Below are positions 34,113-42,649 of a stretch of 53,729 nucleotides of DNA, in pieces. Location: assembly GCA_017623295.1 (NCBI GenBank), contig JAGAPK010000040.1, positions 1 through 53,729 on the forward strand, in the 5' to 3' direction. How positions within the stretch are numbered: the stretch's first letter is position 1; each line of letters starts with the position of its first letter. Made by a program: the position numbers and the translations under genes. A model generated the notes under the pieces. It was not told the DNA's origin. It was given only the letters and a program-made list of their open reading frames with translations, and made no database searches. This stretch comes from Lachnospiraceae bacterium. GTDB lineage: Bacteria > Bacillota > Clostridia > Lachnospirales > Lachnospiraceae.

Positions 34113-35657
34113 GTGAGTAAACAGTTTTCTCCGGAACAGATTGATAAACTGAAAAATGCAATGGCAAAAGCACAGGATGCACTTGCTAACGTATCAGAAG
34201 TAAAAAATCCGTCCACGGAAGAGGAAAAAGCGACTAACACGGCAGAAGAACAAAACCCAGAGGAAGAATATTCTATTCTGGCACAGGGTACTTATTTGAA
34301 TGTCGATGAAGATGAAATGGCAGCGTGGCTCTATCTTATGCCACCCGAGAAAGGGAAAATCTATGAGAAACAGGATCTGATTGATTACCTTTCGAAGAAT
34401 GGTGTGACGGATGGATTACATCAGTCCAACCTTTCTGCTATGATTAAGAAAAAAGTATATAATCGTGAAATTCTGGTTGCACAGGGAAAACCCGTAAAAG
34501 AAGGTTCTGATGGTTATTTTGAGTATTTGTTTACACCGGAAGAATATGGTGTGCCAAAGGTCAGAGCAGATGGTTCGGTAGATTATACAAATATCAATGC
34601 ATTACAGAATGTCCGTGCAGGTGAGAAAGTAGCTATTTATCATCAGGCGGTACAGGGAGAAGATGGAATTACCGTTCTTGGACATGAGATGAAAGCGAAA
34701 TTATGTCGTGATTTGCCACCAATGCGTGGTAAAGGAATCCGTCGTGAGAATGAGGCATATTATGCACAGTCGGATGGTAAGATTGAAGTAAAAGACGGTA
34801 AGATTGATATTCAGAATGTACATGAAATTTCCGGTGATGTAGATGCTATTATTGGTAAAGTAGAATTCTTTGGAGATGTTATTATTTTTGGTAATGTTGA
34901 AGAAGGTGTTGTAATCCGTGCCGGACGAAACATTGAAATTCATGGTTCTACGAGTCTTGCCAATCTGTATGCAGGTGGTGATATTATTTTATCGCGTGGT
35001 ATTCAGGGTGGTAATAAATCCAAGATTTCTGCAAGGGGAAATGTATTTGCAGATTTTATCGAGCATACTACCGTAGAAGCAGGTGGAACTGTGCAGGCGA
35101 ATACGATTCTAAGTTCTCATATTTACGCCAAAGATAAGGTAATTGCAACTGGTAAAAGAGGTGCAATTATTGGCGGAGAAGTACATGGAATCAAAGGCGT
35201 TGAGGCAGCAACAGCTGGTAATGATGTAGAAGTCAAGACGATCCTTCATTGTGGTTATGCGCCGGAAACCCATGAGCGATTGATAGAAATTAGAAAGAAG
35301 GAAATGGAGATTCGTGAGAATCTTGCTAATTTAGTAGATTCTATGACGGAAGCTCTTCGTGAGAAACGTATGCGGGGTGCGAGCACTTCGGCAGCTACGG
35401 AAGCCAAACTTTCCGAATGGAATAAAATGAAAGACCAGTATTTTGCGGAATTAGATAAAGTAGAAAGTGAAAGAGAAAGTCTGGAGGAAGTGGTAGAACA
35501 AAGCAAGGGTGCTGAAATTAAGGTAGATGGAAACATTTATCGCAACGTGGTTATCAGCATCAATGCAGAGCAGATGATGCTTGACCGCAACACCTGTTTT
35601 ATGAAATACCAGGCCGACAGAGGAGTGATAGAAGGTAGTGTCATTGTCCATAATTGA
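34113..35657 (+). CDS. FapA/DUF342-family protein
   Basis: About 514 aa. Central right-handed beta-helix region of the DUF342/FapA type (DLPPMRGKGI, GDVDAIIGKVEFFGDVIIFGNVEEG, AGGDIILSRGIQGGNKSKISARGNVFADFIEHTTVEAGGTV) and a C-terminal helical/coiled-coil segment (EIRKKEMEIRENLANLVDSM). GTG at 34113 with AGGAGG 8 nt upstream is preferred over GTG 34104. FapA proteins are linked to flagellar or polar assembly and ParA-like partners, but many DUF342 members are in non-motile bacteria; no flagellar gene is seen here. The folC gene overlaps its end by about 20 nt. Confidence 0.85.
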   Translation: MSKQFSPEQIDKLKNAMAKAQDALANVSEVKNPSTEEEKATNTAEEQNPEEEYSILAQGTYLNVDEDEMAAWLYLMPPEKGKIYEKQDLIDYLSKNGVTDGLHQSNLSAMIKKKVYNREILVAQGKPVKEGSDGYFEYLFTPEEYGVPKVRADGSVDYTNINALQNVRAGEKVAIYHQAVQGEDGITVLGHEMKAKLCRDLPPMRGKGIRRENEAYYAQSDGKIEVKDGKIDIQNVHEISGDVDAIIGKVEFFGDVIIFGNVEEGVVIRAGRNIEIHGSTSLANLYAGGDIILSRGIQGGNKSKISARGNVFADFIEHTTVEAGGTVQANTILSSHIYAKDKVIATGKRGAIIGGEVHGIKGVEAATAGNDVEVKTILHCGYAPETHERLIEIRKKEMEIRENLANLVDSMTEALREKRMRGASTSAATEAKLSEWNKMKDQYFAELDKVESERESLEEVVEQSKGAEIKVDGNIYRNVVISINAEQMMLDRNTCFMKYQADRGVIEGSVIVHN

Positions 35658-36981
35658 TACAATAAACACCTATGCGCAGGCAGAGGAATATATTTTTGGA
35701 ATACCCAAATTTACCAGAAAGAACAGCATGGAAAATACCAGATGTTTTTTGGCACATTTGCAGGATTCTGTACAGGAAATCAAAACGATTCATGTAGCGG
35801 GCACAAACGGAAAAGGTTCCGTTTGTGCTTATTTGCGTTCCATCTTGCAAGAGGCGGGGTTCGCAACGGGAATGTTTACTTCGCCGCATCTGGTGACGAT
35901 GAGGGAGCGTTTTCTGATTAACGGTGAAATGGTATCGGAAGAAGAATTTATGTGGGCATTTAAGCAGGTGGCGGAGAAACTTGCCAATATGCCGGAAAGC
36001 CTTCGTAAAATATCATATCATCCGACTTTTTTTGAATATCTTTTCTTTATGGCGATGGTTTTGTTTGCACGACACAAAGTAGATTATATGATATTGGAAA
36101 CCGGTCTTGGCGGCAGACTGGATGCAACCAATGCGATAGATAGCAAAGAGGTGTGCATCATCACTTCCATTGGCTATGACCATATGGAATATCTGGGTGA
36201 AACTTTACCTGAGATTGCAGCAGAAAAAGCGGGCATCATGCGCCCGAATGTACCGGTAGTATATTTTGATAAAGAAAAAGAAGTGACGGAGACATTGGAA
36301 AAATGCGCAGCTAAAGTTGGAACGAAAACAGAGCCAGTGTCTTTTTGTGCGATAAAAGAAATAAATAGTGAGAATAAAACTATTGATTTTTCTCTCCAAT
36401 CAAATTATTATGGTTATATTAGGTTTCGTATGTCTACAATTGCATTATACCAAGTGGAAAATGTTGCTTTGGCGATAAAAGCAGTTGAGCAGTTAAAAGA
36501 CAGAGAAATCATTAGTACCCGGATGCTTCAGGAAGGCATACGGAAAGCACATTGGGAAGGCAGAATGGAAGAAATTATGCCTTCGGTTTATTTAGATGGA
36601 GCACATAATACCGATGGAATGAAAGCTTTTCTTCATACAGTAAGAGAAGATGGATGTTTAGGACATCGAAAACTGCTTTTTTCTATGGTAAAAGATAAAC
36701 AATATCAGGCAGTAATCGCTATGATTGGGCAGGCAGAACTGTTTGATGAAATTGGAGTTGTGGCATTGCAGGATGCAAGAGCATTGCCATTACAGGAATT
36801 AGAAGACAATTTCAGGCAATATACGGAATTAAAGATACGAAAATATGACAGACTAGAGAATGCCGTGCAGGATATTACTGCTGACAGGAGTGACGAAGAC
36901 AGAGTGTATATTGTCGGTTCATTATATTTGGTGGGCGAAGTGAAAGCCCTTTTAAGGAGGCACTCGCATGATAAATTTTGA
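35638..36981 (+). CDS. folC: Folylpolyglutamate synthase / dihydrofolate synthase
   Basis: About 445 aa Mur-ligase family enzyme that adds glutamates to folates in the cytoplasm. P-loop AGTNGKGSV (residues 54-62), the folate-binding TSPHL motif, LETGLGGRLDATNAI, SIGYDHMEYLG and the C-terminal ligase motif VYLDGAHNTDGM. The start is uncertain: GTG 35638 (open frame) or TTG 35644, which is better spaced from GAAGG at 35631-35635. Overlaps both the FapA gene and the next small ORF, so it is part of a tight operon. Confidence 0.96.
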   Translation: MSLSIIDTINTYAQAEEYIFGIPKFTRKNSMENTRCFLAHLQDSVQEIKTIHVAGTNGKGSVCAYLRSILQEAGFATGMFTSPHLVTMRERFLINGEMVSEEEFMWAFKQVAEKLANMPESLRKISYHPTFFEYLFFMAMVLFARHKVDYMILETGLGGRLDATNAIDSKEVCIITSIGYDHMEYLGETLPEIAAEKAGIMRPNVPVVYFDKEKEVTETLEKCAAKVGTKTEPVSFCAIKEINSENKTIDFSLQSNYYGYIRFRMSTIALYQVENVALAIKAVEQLKDREIISTRMLQEGIRKAHWEGRMEEIMPSVYLDGAHNTDGMKAFLHTVREDGCLGHRKLLFSMVKDKQYQAVIAMIGQAELFDEIGVVALQDARALPLQELEDNFRQYTELKIRKYDRLENAVQDITADRSDEDRVYIVGSLYLVGEVKALLRRHSHDKF

Positions 36982-37114
36982 AGAAGAATTAAAAAAGTTT
37001 CATCCCAGCCTTGAGGTAGAAGATGCAGAAGAAGCAATCTATAATCAGGATTTGACCGATATGGCAGATTTGATGGTAAAAGTAGTGAAGGAATCAAAGG
37101 CAGCAGAAGAATAG
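36968..37114 (+). CDS. Conserved-looking 48-aa acidic protein
   Basis: ATG 36968, 48 codons, stop TAG 37112-37114. It has an excellent SD (AAGGAGG at 36954-36960, 7 nt upstream) inside the end of folC, which it overlaps by 14 nt. Sequence begins MINFEEELKKFHPSLEVEDA and is rich in Glu/Asp, predicted helical, with no membrane segment. No family recognised. Its position between folC and the TPR protein, with 12 nt to the latter, makes it a real operon member rather than chance. Confidence 0.7.
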   Translation: MINFEEELKKFHPSLEVEDAEEAIYNQDLTDMADLMVKVVKESKAAEE

Positions 37115-37126
37115 GGGATGTCATAG

Positions 37127-38545
37127 ATGAGATGTTATAATTGCGGATGTAACTTGTCAGAACATGATTTTTGTACCAGTTGCGGTGCGGATGTATCCCT
37201 TTATAAGAAAATCATATATATCTCCAATCGTTTCTACAATGAAGGATTGGAGAAAGCAAGTGTCAGAGATTTGACAGGTGCTATTTCAAGTTTACGTCAG
37301 AGTTTAAAATTTAATAAAAATAATGTAGAAGCAAGAAATTTATTAGGACTAGTTTACTTTGAAACAGGTGAAGTGGTAGCTGCACTCAGCGAATGGGTTA
37401 TCAGTAAGAATCTTCGCCCTAAGAAGAATATAGCAGACGATTATATTGATATGATACAGACCAATCCATCCAGATTGGATACCATCAATCAGACAATCAA
37501 AAAATATAATCAGGCATTAACTTATTGCCATCAGGATAGTCTGGATTTGGCAATTATTCAGTTGAAAAAGGTATTATCTTTAAATCCGAAGTTCATAAGA
37601 GCACATCAGCTGCTTGCCCTTCTTTATATTAACAATGAAGACTGGGAGAAAGCAAAGCGTGAACTGACAAAATGTGTTCAGATTGATACAAATAATACCA
37701 TTACACTTCGTTATCTTAAAGAAGTTGACGAAATGCTCGCGCCCGAAGAAGGCGTAAAAACCAATAATAGGAAGAAAAATCAGTCGGATGAGGTAATTAA
37801 ATACCAGAGTGGTAATGAAACCATTATTCAGCCGATGAACATGAAAGAAGGCAAAGGCGTAGGTTCTTTACTCAATCTTGGTATTGGTTTGGTAATTGGT
37901 ATTGCCATAGCTTATTGTTTGATTTTACCAGCGCGTATTCAGACAGCAAAAGCGAATATTAACGACGAACTCCGAATTGTCAGTGAACAGTCGGATGCTA
38001 AAACAGCAACGATTGATGAATTAGAGCAGCAGTTAAGTGAATTGCAGGAATCTAATAGCAATTTGGAACAGGATTTGCAGGCGTATATGGGCAAAGACGG
38101 CAGTCTGCAGTCACTTGACAGTCTGATGAAAGCAGCAAATGCTTACCTCACAAATCCGGAAGATATTACAACGGTAGCTGATTATCTGGAAGAAATTGAT
38201 TTGGATATCCAGAGTGAAGAAGTTGAGAAATCAGAAGCATTTGAAGGTCTTTATAATACTTTGCTTGCACTGGTAGGACCGAGTGTGGCAGAATCTTATT
38301 ATAATGATGGCTATGAGGCTTACAGACAGGAGAATTACGAAGATGCCATTCCGAATCTGGAGAAGGCATTCCAGTATGATCCGACCAATGGTGAAGCACT
38401 TTACAATCTTGCTAATGCTTATTATCGTTCCGGCAAGGAAGAAGAAGCCAAAGCGGCATATCAGCAGATTATTGAGCTATTTCCGGGTACTGAGAAAGCC
38501 AGCAAATCAGAAACTTTCTTAGCCGAAATGGAATCAGAAGAATAA
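37127..38545 (+). CDS. Zinc-ribbon/TPR membrane protein
   Basis: 472 aa. N-terminal zinc ribbon with two CxxC knuckles (C3/C6 and C16/C19), tetratricopeptide repeats in the first half (ISSLRQSLKFNKNNVEARNLLGLVYFETG; LDLAIIQLKKVLSLNPKFIRAHQLLALLYI), one membrane helix at ~248-268 (LLNLGIGLVIGIAIAYCLIL), a coiled coil (~285-325), and two further TPRs at the C-terminus (AYRQENYEDAIPNLEKAFQYDPTNGEALYNLANAYY). With one membrane span the C-terminal TPRs should face outside and the zinc ribbon inside. Probably a scaffold for protein assembly; exact role unknown. Confidence 0.85.
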   Translation: MRCYNCGCNLSEHDFCTSCGADVSLYKKIIYISNRFYNEGLEKASVRDLTGAISSLRQSLKFNKNNVEARNLLGLVYFETGEVVAALSEWVISKNLRPKKNIADDYIDMIQTNPSRLDTINQTIKKYNQALTYCHQDSLDLAIIQLKKVLSLNPKFIRAHQLLALLYINNEDWEKAKRELTKCVQIDTNNTITLRYLKEVDEMLAPEEGVKTNNRKKNQSDEVIKYQSGNETIIQPMNMKEGKGVGSLLNLGIGLVIGIAIAYCLILPARIQTAKANINDELRIVSEQSDAKTATIDELEQQLSELQESNSNLEQDLQAYMGKDGSLQSLDSLMKAANAYLTNPEDITTVADYLEEIDLDIQSEEVEKSEAFEGLYNTLLALVGPSVAESYYNDGYEAYRQENYEDAIPNLEKAFQYDPTNGEALYNLANAYYRSGKEEEAKAAYQQIIELFPGTEKASKSETFLAEMESEE

Positions 38546-38561
38546 TACAAACAATTACGAA

Positions 38562-38595
38562 AGAGAACAGGGAAATTCCCATGTTCTCTTTTTTG
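38562..38595 (+). terminator. Terminator of the fapA-folC-TPR operon
   Basis: AGAGAACA pairs with TGTTCTCT, with an inner GGGA/TCCC pair, and a six-T run follows. It separates this operon from spoIIA. Confidence 0.88.
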
Positions 38596-38678
38596 TGTGA
38601 TAGAAAAGTACACGCAGGTAGTAAGAAAAGAGCAAAAGAGATGGAACAAAAGCGGTAAAAAAGGAAAGGGGAAAAGAA

Positions 38679-38987
38679 ATGGAAGAAGAGTTTAAAATCA
38701 TTGACAATTACCTGATGATAAGGCTACCGGATGAAATTGATCATCACAGGTCGGTTAACATAAGTAAAACTGCAGATAAATATATTATGAGTGAGAAAGT
38801 AGGGAATGTAGTATTTGATTTTGAAAGGACAACCTTCATGGATAGTTCTGGAATTGGTGTAATTGTGGGAAGATATAAGAAAATAGCATGTTTCGGAGGT
38901 AAAGTATTTGCGATTAATGTAGATAATCGTATTCGACGGATTTTATTGTTATCTGGGTTACATAACATAGTGGAAATAATGGAATAA
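38679..38987 (+). CDS. spoIIAA: Anti-anti-sigma factor SpoIIAA
   Basis: 102 aa STAS-domain protein. The phosphorylation site motif FMDSSGIGVIVGRYK carries the two serines after D55; the kinase SpoIIAB modifies one of them. When dephosphorylated by SpoIIE it binds SpoIIAB and frees SigmaF in the forespore. First gene of the canonical spoIIA operon; SD GGAAAGGGG upstream. A sigma-H promoter would be expected, but I could not find a convincing one in the 84 bases after the terminator. Confidence 0.95.
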   Translation: MEEEFKIIDNYLMIRLPDEIDHHRSVNISKTADKYIMSEKVGNVVFDFERTTFMDSSGIGVIVGRYKKIACFGGKVFAINVDNRIRRILLLSGLHNIVEIME

Positions 38988-38998
38988 GGGAGGCAAAT

Positions 38999-39487
38999 AT
39001 GATAGAGATTGTAAACGTAAAACAGGACAAGCAGATAAAAAATGAAATGAAACTGGAATTTCGGGCAGTGTCTTCGAATGAGGCGTTTGCCAGAACTGCG
39101 GTAGCAGCCTTTGTGACACAGTTAAATCCGACTCTGGAGGAAATTTCCGATATCAAGACAGCCGTTTCTGAAGCTGTTACGAATGCGATTATTCATGGCT
39201 ATGACGGAGAAGATGGCGAAGATTGTAAAGTGTGGGTGAGTTGTCTGATTCGCAACGATGTTCTGGAAGTAGAGATTCAGGATAAAGGAGTAGGAATTGA
39301 AAATATTGATAAGGCGATGGAGCCGCTTTTTACGACAAAGCCGGAGTTAGACCGATCCGGTATGGGATTTGCTTTTATGGAAGCGTTCATGGATGATTTG
39401 GAAGTTATTTCGGAAGTGGGTCAGGGCACGATTATCCGGATGCAGAAAAAAGTAGGAACTTCCTCATGGATTATGAGAGAGGATTAG
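38999..39487 (+). CDS. spoIIAB: Anti-sigma F factor / serine kinase SpoIIAB
   Basis: 162 aa GHKL-fold kinase. N-box SEAVTNAIIHGY (E58, N62), G1 DKGVGIENIDKAMEPLFTT and G2 RSGMGFAFMEAFMD match SpoIIAB. It holds SigmaF inactive and phosphorylates SpoIIAA. The start is set by GGGAGG 6 nt before ATG 38999; this gives about 13 extra N-terminal residues compared with the Bacillus protein, which begins at the region equivalent to KNEMKLEF. Gap of 11 nt from spoIIAA, 3 nt to sigF. Confidence 0.96.
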   Translation: MIEIVNVKQDKQIKNEMKLEFRAVSSNEAFARTAVAAFVTQLNPTLEEISDIKTAVSEAVTNAIIHGYDGEDGEDCKVWVSCLIRNDVLEVEIQDKGVGIENIDKAMEPLFTTKPELDRSGMGFAFMEAFMDDLEVISEVGQGTIIRMQKKVGTSSWIMRED

Positions 39488-39490
39488 CCT

Positions 39491-40276
39491 ATGGAAGAGA
39501 CTGCCGTATTGATTGAACGTTCACAGGCAGGAGATAAAGAAGCCAGAGAGAAGCTGATAGAAGAGAATCTGGGTTTGGTAAGGCACATTGTAAAACGCTT
39601 TCTGGAAAGAGGATATGATGCGGAAGATTTGTTCCAGATTGGCTGTATCGGTTTGATGAAAGCGATTGATAAATTTGATTTAAGTTTTGATGTACGTTTT
39701 TCGACTTATGCGGTCCCTATGATACAAGGAGAAATCAAACGTTTTCTGCGGGATGACGGCATGGTAAAAGTCAGTCGTACGTTAAAGGAAAACGGTTGGA
39801 AAATCAAGCAGGCGGCACAGCGCCTTGCACATGCTTATGGAAGAGATGCGACTTTACAGGAGATATCGAAAGAAACCGGATTGAGCGTAGAAGATATTGT
39901 TCTGGCACTGGATGCCAATGTGGAAGTGGAGTCGATTTATAAGTCAGTCTATCAGTCAGATGGCAATGAAATCTATCTGGTAGATCAAGTGGTTGGTAAA
40001 GCCGGCGGGGTAGGCCATTCCGTGCTGGAAGGCGGACTGATTAATGACAATGGAATCTGCGAAGATATTGAGAAAGAAGAATTACTGAACCACATGCTGT
40101 TAGAGCAGCTTCTAAATGGGTTAGAAGAACGGGAAAGAGAATTGATTTCTCTTCGTTATTTTCAGGACAAGACACAGGTTGAAGTTGCAAAGCAAATGGG
40201 AATCAGTCAGGTGCAGGTCAGCCGTATGGAGAAAAGGATTTTATTACGCTTACGCAAGGAGGTTTGTACTTGCTAG
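39491..40276 (+). CDS. sigF: Forespore sigma factor SigmaF
   Basis: 261 aa sigma-70 family. Region 2: ENLGLVRHIVKRF, DAEDLFQIGCIGLMKAIDKFD, FSTYAVPMIQGEIKRFLRDDG; region 3 RDATLQEISKETGLSVEDI; region 4 LEERERELISLRYFQDKTQVEVAKQMGISQVQVSRMEKRIL. Between regions 3 and 4 there is a short Gly-rich insertion (VGKAGGVGHSVLEGGLINDNG) compared with Bacillus SigmaF. Directs the first forespore genes; held by SpoIIAB. Completes the spoIIAA-AB-AC operon. Confidence 0.96.
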   Translation: MEETAVLIERSQAGDKEAREKLIEENLGLVRHIVKRFLERGYDAEDLFQIGCIGLMKAIDKFDLSFDVRFSTYAVPMIQGEIKRFLRDDGMVKVSRTLKENGWKIKQAAQRLAHAYGRDATLQEISKETGLSVEDIVLALDANVEVESIYKSVYQSDGNEIYLVDQVVGKAGGVGHSVLEGGLINDNGICEDIEKEELLNHMLLEQLLNGLEERERELISLRYFQDKTQVEVAKQMGISQVQVSRMEKRILLRLRKEVCTC

Positions 40277-40309
40277 AGTGCTTAGAGTGTTCTGACTATA
40301 AGATTGTTC

Positions 40310-40338
40310 TTGCCAGAGTAAAAAGGATGTGCTAGAAT
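40310..40338 (+). promoter_or_regulatory. Promoter of the ABC-F leader
   Basis: TTGCCA (40310-40315), 17-nt spacer, TAGAAT (40333-40338). Transcription from ~40345 would include the 3-codon ORF at 40368 and the attenuator before the ABC-F gene. Confidence 0.6.
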
Positions 40339-40367
40339 ACAGACAGAAAATTGAAAGAGGTGGGAAG

Positions 40368-40379
40368 ATGCGGAAATAA
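40368..40379 (+). CDS. Three-codon upstream ORF (Met-Arg-Lys) in the ABC-F leader
   Basis: ATG CGG AAA TAA preceded by GAGGTGG (40357-40363) at proper spacing, about 25 nt after the predicted start site. Very short leader ORFs before ABC-F antibiotic-resistance genes are known to sense ribosome-targeting drugs (for example Listeria lmo0919). The next strong feature is an intrinsic terminator just before the ABC-F start. Translation is inferred only. Confidence 0.4.
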   Translation: MRK

Positions 40380-40443
40380 TCTACTTTTGAAACATGAGTT
40401 ATTGTAAAGAGCGAAACGCTTACATTTGCGTTTTGTTTTGTCA

Positions 40444-40604
40444 TGTTGCCAAAAGTGGATTATGTTTCCCTAATCCCCTCTTTTTTTGTGCACAAATTTT
40501 ATAATAAAAATTATATATTGTATATATAATGGAAATTTGTGTGCTGACATAAATAAGAATCGGATAAGAAACAGAATCATTTGGCAACAGATGATTCTTT
40601 TTTT
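40444..40604 (+). terminator. ABC-F attenuator with 10-nt complement to the terminator loop
   Basis: The terminator is AGAATCAT (40573-40580) pairing with ATGATTCT (40591-40598), then seven T (40598-40604), only 20 nt before the ABC-F start codon. TGTTGCCAAA at 40444-40453 is perfectly complementary to TTTGGCAACA at 40580-40589, which is the terminator loop, so the two pairings exclude or remodel each other: a candidate antiterminator. Between them CACAAATTT (40491-40499) and AAATTTGTG (40533-40541) also pair. An earlier hairpin AAACGC/GCGTTT with TGTTTTG (near 40418-40440) may be the sigF terminator. Confidence 0.7.
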
Positions 40605-40624
40605 GTGCAGGAAAGGCGGTAAGA

Positions 40625-42157
40625 ATGTCTAAAATCAATGTATCGAATTTAACATTTTGCTATGAAGGCAGTTTTGACAATATTTTTGAAAATGTATCTT
40701 TTACGATTGATACCGATTGGAAACTTGGATTTATCGGCAGAAACGGAAAAGGTAAAACAACTTTTTTAAATCTGTTATTAGGAAAATACGAGTATCAGGG
40801 CAGTATTCAGGCAAGTACGGCATTTGATTATTTTCCATATGGGTTAAGCAACGAACAGATGAAGGAATGTATGGGTGAAATTCTGGAAGATGTGAAACCG
40901 GATTGTGAACTGTGGCGCGTTATCATGGAACTGGAGAAAATGAAGATGGATGCAGAGGTGCTGTATCGCCCATTTGAAACATTAAGTCATGGAGAGCGAA
41001 CCAGAGTGATGCTTGCTATACTTTTTTCCAGAGAAAACTATTTTCTGCTGATTGATGAACCGACGAATCACTTAGATCAGGCATCAAGAGAGATTGTGAA
41101 AGTATATTTACAGCAGAAAAAAGGTTTTTTGTTAGTATCCCATGACCGGGATTTGTTGGATGCCTGTGTGGATCATGTGCTTGTTTTAAATCGTGTCAGT
41201 ATTGAAGTACAGAAAGGAAACTTTTCTTCCTGGTGGGAGAATAAAGAACGCATGGACAATTTTCATATAGCGGAGAATGAGAAACATCGAAAAGAAATTG
41301 GCAAGTTAAAACAGGCAGCAGAACGTACACGCAACTGGGCAGATAAAAATGAAAGTACAAAGATTGGTTTCGACCCGGTAAAAGAGCATGATAGAAGTAT
41401 TGCAACAAGAGCCTATATTGGTGCAAAAACGAAAAAAATGCAGAGCCGGGTGAAGCAGACTGAAAATCGAATTCAGAAAGAAATTGAAGAAAAGGAAGGT
41501 CTGTTGCAGGATATCGAAAATACAGTGGATTTAAAAATCATGCCATTGAAGCATCATAAAGAGGTTTTGATACGCGCTGAAAAGTTTGGACTTGCTTATG
41601 GGGAGCATGAGGTACTGAAGGATTTTGATTTTGAACTCAGACAAGGCGAGCGTGTTGTATTACAAGGCAGAAATGGTTGTGGTAAATCCAGTTTTATCAA
41701 GGCGATTTTGAGGCGGCTTGTAGGAAATGATTTGTCAGGAGAAATGACAAGTCAGTTAAAAGAATATGGAAGTCTTCAGATGGCAAGCGGGCTTATCATT
41801 TCGTATATCAATCAGGATACGTCTGCGCTGCAAGGGAATTTGACTGATTTTTGCAAGGAACGGGATTTGGACGAGAGCCTTTTAAAAGCAATTTTACGGC
41901 AGCTTGATTTTGAGAGGGTTCAGTTTGTCAAAAATATGGAAGAATTTTCGGAAGGACAGAAGAAAAAAGTGCTGATTGCAGCAAGTTTGTTGAAACAGGC
42001 GCATTTGTATATCTGGGATGAGCCGCTGAATTATATCGATGTTTTTTCCAGAATGCAGATAGAAGACCTGATTCTACGCTATCAACCAACGATGCTGCTT
42101 GTTGAACATGACATTCGTTTTCAGGAAAAGATAGCCTCAAGAATTGTTGCAATGTAG
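40625..42157 (+). CDS. ABC-F ribosomal protection protein (Lsa-like)
   Basis: 510 aa with two ATPase domains and no membrane segments, the ABC-F type. Site 1: GRNGKGKTT (38-46), LSHGER, LLIDEPTNHLD, SHDR. Site 2: GRNGCGKSS, FSEGQKKK, YIWDEPLNYID, EHD. Between them lies a charged helical linker (ERMDNFHIAENEKHRKEIGKLKQAAERTRNWADKNE), the interdomain arm that reaches toward the peptidyl-transferase centre. N-terminus MSKINVSNLTFCYEGSFDNIFENV and WDEPLNYID closely recall Lsa/Vga-type proteins giving lincosamide/streptogramin A/pleuromutilin resistance. The attenuator upstream fits drug-inducible expression. The actual drug spectrum is not predictable. Confidence 0.9.
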   Translation: MSKINVSNLTFCYEGSFDNIFENVSFTIDTDWKLGFIGRNGKGKTTFLNLLLGKYEYQGSIQASTAFDYFPYGLSNEQMKECMGEILEDVKPDCELWRVIMELEKMKMDAEVLYRPFETLSHGERTRVMLAILFSRENYFLLIDEPTNHLDQASREIVKVYLQQKKGFLLVSHDRDLLDACVDHVLVLNRVSIEVQKGNFSSWWENKERMDNFHIAENEKHRKEIGKLKQAAERTRNWADKNESTKIGFDPVKEHDRSIATRAYIGAKTKKMQSRVKQTENRIQKEIEEKEGLLQDIENTVDLKIMPLKHHKEVLIRAEKFGLAYGEHEVLKDFDFELRQGERVVLQGRNGCGKSSFIKAILRRLVGNDLSGEMTSQLKEYGSLQMASGLIISYINQDTSALQGNLTDFCKERDLDESLLKAILRQLDFERVQFVKNMEEFSEGQKKKVLIAASLLKQAHLYIWDEPLNYIDVFSRMQIEDLILRYQPTMLLVEHDIRFQEKIASRIVAM

Positions 42158-42264
42158 TAGTTTTTCGTGTAAAATAATAAGCAGTGTAGATAAGATTTAT
42201 GTTACGTTTTGAAGTATGGGAAATGGGTTAAAATAGAATGAAAACGTGGCAAGGAGGTATTCAT

Positions 42265-42378
42265 ATGGAGTTTATAATTTTAGCAGGCGGTTTATTAGTT
42301 ATTATCATTGCAGTTATTGTTGCAGTAGTATCTTCTGTATCGGCAGCAGTTGCAGCAGATCAGGATGTAGAAGATTAG
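42265..42378 (+). CDS. 37-aa single-helix membrane peptide
   Basis: ATG 42265 with AAGGAGG (42251-42257) seven bases upstream; 37 codons ending QDVED. Residues 3-30 are almost all hydrophobic (start MEFIILAGGLLVIIIAVIV), then an acidic tail. No family recognised. Good ribosome site and clear membrane helix support a real gene; it sits between the ABC-F gene and a small cytoplasmic ORF. Confidence 0.65.
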   Translation: MEFIILAGGLLVIIIAVIVAVVSSVSAAVAADQDVED

Positions 42379-42442
42379 GAGTATTCGCCTAAGGAAAAGC
42401 GTAAGCAAGTCGGATAAAAGTAATAAGAGAGGTATGTTATCT

Positions 42443-42616
42443 ATGAATACTTTTCAATATCAGGTAGCAAGTATTGATGGTGATTATGCGAATCTGAAAC
42501 GCATCGATATCGAAAGTGATGAAATAAAATTAGTGGCAAGAGCATTATTGCCACCGGAAATCGCGGAAGGTACGAAGCTGTTATATGAATGTATGCAGTA
42601 TCAGATTATACCGTAA
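42443..42616 (+). CDS. 57-aa DUF3006-like small protein
   Basis: 57 aa from ATG 42443 (GAGAGG about 10 nt upstream; the ATG at 42434 is too close to it). The pattern VASIDGDYANLKRID...ARALLPPEIAEGTKLLYE resembles the small DUF3006 beta-barrel proteins (DRFEGDYAVLE...LPEGVKEGDVL), which are found throughout Firmicutes with unknown function. A strong terminator follows, so it ends the local transcript. Confidence 0.6.
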   Translation: MNTFQYQVASIDGDYANLKRIDIESDEIKLVARALLPPEIAEGTKLLYECMQYQIIP

Positions 42617-42649
42617 ATGAATAATAGATATGAAATAGTACATGATGAG

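Noticed and set aside
38596-38678. SigmaH promoter for spoIIAA (GCAGGTAGT ... GGAAC)
   Set aside because: Spacing is too long and the -10 lacks GAAT; the resemblance is weak.
40529-40552. Seven-codon ORF as ABC-F leader peptide
   Set aside because: ATG present but no Shine-Dalgarno; the MRK mini-ORF at 40368 has a better site.
42158-42264. Promoter for the 37-aa ORF (TTGAAG ... TAGAAT)
   Set aside because: Spacer would be 19 nt and the -35 is poor; read-through from the ABC-F gene is equally likely.
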